NCBI RefSeq assembly: GCF_914767665.1
Contig: NC_059502.1
Span: 64,276,031 to 64,340,030, forward strand
DNA from: Harmonia axyridis
Lineage: Eukaryota > Arthropoda > Insecta > Coleoptera > Coccinellidae
Length of the DNA: 64,000 nucleotides
Direction: 5' to 3'
Below the pieces are notes generated by a model. It was not told the origin of the DNA. It ran no database searches and saw nothing but the letters and a program-made list of their open reading frames with translations. Below are positions 61,351 to 64,000 of the stretch, in pieces. The stretch's first letter is position 1. Every line of letters begins with the position of its first letter. A program made the position numbers and the translations under genes.

Positions 61351-61640
61351 AAACGCGATTTTGGGCTGATGATCAGAATGAGCGCATGAAGGGGGATGTT
61401 ATGAACTTTCCATAAAGTTCGGAACATGCAAAAAATGGGATGAAACAATTGCGTAGGTCGGGATAATCGACGTTGCCCTACTATTTACATCCGTTTCAGC
61501 GGAACGCCTTCCCCAAACTGTCATGTCGTTGGGATAACTGCACTTGCGCCCCCAAGGATGCTGGAGGAGAGATCTCGGTGTGCGCGTCATGGTTCCGCTC
61601 TCGAAAAATGTGGCATTTTTTCGGTTCGGAAAAGTAATGG
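61351..61640 (-). promoter_or_regulatory. Dscam2: Probable 5' UTR or promoter-side region of Dscam2
   Basis: The 290 bases upstream of the start codon are clearly less AT-rich than the introns and free of recognised repeats, with patches such as TGCGCCCCCAAGGATGC. No TATA box or initiator could be assigned. Its role is inferred from position. Confidence 0.4.
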
Positions 61641-61854
61641 AAATGGGTGGAAAACTCGAAGTTGGTTCAGACGGATTATGAATTGATATATGGAGGATTT
61701 TTATGGCAGAGGAGTGATCAGTATCGGTTCATCAAATCTTGATATTCGATCAATTGGATCATCTCTGTTTCATGTTTATTTCTGGGATGAACTACTCGCT
61801 TATTTCTAAGCATCATTCTTTATTTAATATTCCAGAGCTAATTTCAAAATTTCA

Positions 61855-61990
61855 AAAAGGACCAACGGCACATTTAGTTGGATTTGTCTGAATTTTTGGT
61901 ATATTTTAGTTCTTGATGTGGTCTGATCAAAAAGTCCATCGTTACAAAGATCCAAAATCAACAGTTCTGAAAACTGATTACTGAGCATGC
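61855..61990. repeat. Single diverged copy of the large inverted-repeat arm
   Basis: AAAAGGACC, then TTTTTGGTATATTTTAGTTC and TCTGATCAAAAAGTCCATCG follow the order of 50832-50960 with many differences. Confidence 0.65.
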
Positions 61991-62439
61991 CAGGTGGTTC
62001 TTAAAATTTGAAACTCTGTGGTACTCAGAATAAGAGAGATAGACCAAAAATATGTTATATATTCGAAACCAGGGGAAAAAGAGCTAGTTAAATATAGAAA
62101 AATATACAGGATGTTCCATTTGAAAAAATGAAGTTGCAATCAATATGTTGCTCACTCTGTAAATATTTCGTTTTGTGAAATCATTTAAAAAAATTCTAGT
62201 CGATTTCGTGAAGGTTTTGTAGGAAAATTTTTTTTGTACCTCTTTTAGTAACAAAATTTAAAGGTGGGGGGGTCAAATTATAGTGAAAACCTGGTACATA
62301 TATGAAAATCACTGTCATAATCACTCAATGATGATGAGCAGATTCATTGATGACATTTCATAGCTATCTAGTGAATATAGAGTGTTACACGATGGACCAA
62401 TGCCACAAATTAGATCTTTGAACAGCACGTAGTTCTCGA

Positions 62440-62640
62440 ACAAAATTATTCTTATTTATGAAACCCATTTCCGCCTCGATGGTTTCGTTAACAGGCAAAA
62501 CTGCCGCGTTTGCGGCTCAGAATATCCGCGAATAATTCATGAGGAAGCAAAGCACCAAAAGTGTGTTACTGTGTGCGCAATGTGGTCTGGAGGAATCATT
62601 GAGCTGTTTTTTCTTCGAAGACGAGCCAGGTAACGCTGAA
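62440..62640 (+). mobile_element. Mariner-like transposase fragment, middle part
   Basis: The plus strand reads HFRLDGFVNRQNCRVCGSEY, PRIIHEEAKHQKCVTVCAMW and SGGIIELFF, from the region after the first catalytic Asp. It is open for about 60 codons. It belongs to another copy than the one just to its right. Confidence 0.75.
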
Positions 62641-62659
62641 TAGCCAAAATTTCTGTGAA

Positions 62660-63385
62660 GGGTTTTCCCAATGAGAGCTTTCATTTTGATTATCTGGACA
62701 GCTATCACCTTTCGACATTTGACAAGTAAAAACTACTACATTACTAAAAATAAATGAAGTGATACACGCTTCAATAATGCGTTGAAATTGTTAAAATTCA
62801 CTACAAAATGGTGAAAATTCCGCAGCCACAGTTGGCAAAACTAAAGCACCTTTCGGTCATCGTGAAGCACTTTCTCGGTCGGTTATATTGAAACTGGTAG
62901 AAAAATTTGAGCTATTCGGACAAGTTAGTGATGTGAAAAATCGAAACCGTGTGCGTTGTTCCAGAACAAGTGAGAATATTCCTGCTGTAACCTGTGGTGT
63001 TGACGAAATCACAGGTTTGACGTTTCATCATCGATATTGGGAATCAGACTTGATTATTTCTGATTGTCCTAATTGGAAGATATTGATTACAAGACGGTAC
63101 TTGTTACACAAGCTACGAAACAATCGCAATTTGGAAGAAAAATTTTATGGCCATTTTATTTATCGAAGAGGTGACTTTTTTTGAATCCACGTGAAGGATT
63201 AGGTCTATGCCAATGCTCCACAATCGATTCAAGACCTTAAAGAAGGAATTCGTGAAGTTATAGAGGACATACAGCCGCAAATAATCCGAGAAATGGTTAT
63301 CGAAAATTTCATGAAAAGGAAATGGTGCTGCAACCGTAGCTGTGGCGGCTATTTGGCCGTTAAGGTTTTCCATCGGTTATGATAT
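62660..63385 (+). mobile_element. Mariner-like element of family M, internally deleted
   Basis: Tip GGGTTTTCCCAATGAG, then GACATTTGACAAGTAAAAAC, an HTH region with KLVEKFELFGQVSDVKNRNR, and after a gap APQSIQDLKEGIREVIEDIQ, PQIIREMVIENFMKRKWCCN. All catalytic residues are lost. It shows the same overall deletion pattern as 45040-45690. Confidence 0.8.
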
Positions 63386-63386
63386 A

Positions 63387-63611
63387 CCTAAGGTGACCAG
63401 ACCTCACGTTTTGAATGGGATTGCCCCTTCTTTTGATTGCTGGTCCCGTGTTTTTTTCTTCCTTCGACTACCTATTTGAATACAAATTAATCCACCCAAC
63501 CAGCAAAAAACTTTTACTAACCATCAAACTCAATCTCTTGGATACGCCACTGATTTGATCCAAATAAACCGGTGTCCCGTTTTGAGTTAAGAAATAAATG
63601 GTCACCTTAGG
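63387..63611. mobile_element. MITE with CCTAAGGTGACCA ends
   Basis: CCTAAGGTGACCA at 63387 and its complement ending at 63611 form a 13-base perfect inverted repeat. The 225-base body has no reading frame. It abuts the mariner remnant. The last 390 bases of the window are AT-rich with nothing I recognise. Confidence 0.75.
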
Positions 63612-64000
63612 CACACCGTTCTCTTTAGGATGAAATAAACCATTAATTTCTCTCTAGATCTCTAATTGAAAAGTTATCGTATCTAAATGAATCAGTTAAG
63701 ACGAATTGAGGTTCATATTACACGCGGTTAGAACGTGATATGTTCTCGAACAAGGGCAGGAGGGTGGAATTTAGATTTATATAACAACCATAAAATTTTT
63801 TTAGGTCACCAAGAAAAGAATAAACAAAAACACCTACAAGAATTATAACAGATAAATATGACATTTTCTAAATAATAGGTTCATAGAAAATGTTTTCTTG
63901 GTATGATCACCTAAGAATACACCCTCATGAGAATCATTACCTTATTTTGAAACACCTTGTATAAACCACGTTAGAGAATTCAAAACCAATTTTTCAATTA

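Overview
This is an AT-rich, intron-rich and transposon-rich piece of an insect nuclear genome. The organism is probably a beetle, judged only from the repeat types. One large cell-adhesion gene and its introns fill most of the window.

The gene is a Down syndrome cell adhesion molecule on the minus strand, best matched to insect Dscam2. I rebuilt it from a signal-peptide exon at 61275-61350 to a stop codon at 7477-7479. It has 30 coding exons, 29 of them in any one mRNA. All junctions keep frame and give a 1,919-residue protein: signal peptide, Ig1-Ig9, FN1-FN4, Ig10, FN5-FN6, one membrane helix and a cytoplasmic tail ending in YSIAV. Two neighbouring 285-nt exons both encode a whole Ig7 and are separated by only 73 nt, which is the layout of the mutually exclusive Ig7 pair of Dscam2. 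A 51-nt in-frame, stop-free mini-intron lies between Ig8 and Ig9. Intron 1 is about 23.4 kb.

Layout from left to right: 1-1439 repeat debris with a small MITE. 1440-7039 is a complete, recent BEL/Pao LTR retrotransposon with 386-bp LTRs that look identical and a 5-bp ATCAG target duplication; its polyprotein lacks the RNase H part of pol. 7040-7476 is the probable Dscam2 3' UTR. 7477-37895 holds 29 Dscam2 exons, with a nearly intact Tc1 element, an older Tc1 remnant, LINE 3' ends, mariner fragments and one coding-like scrap in the introns. 37896-61274 is intron 1, with an 848-bp-arm inverted repeat, a non-autonomous hAT element with an 8-bp target duplication, several MITEs and mariner remnants. 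61351-64000 is the 5' flank and possible promoter, followed by more mariner remnants and a MITE.

Apart from the transposons there is no second gene that I can support. No RNA gene and no CRISPR array was seen. All exon limits come from reading splice signals, reading frame and Dscam domain order by eye. They have not been tested against transcripts.
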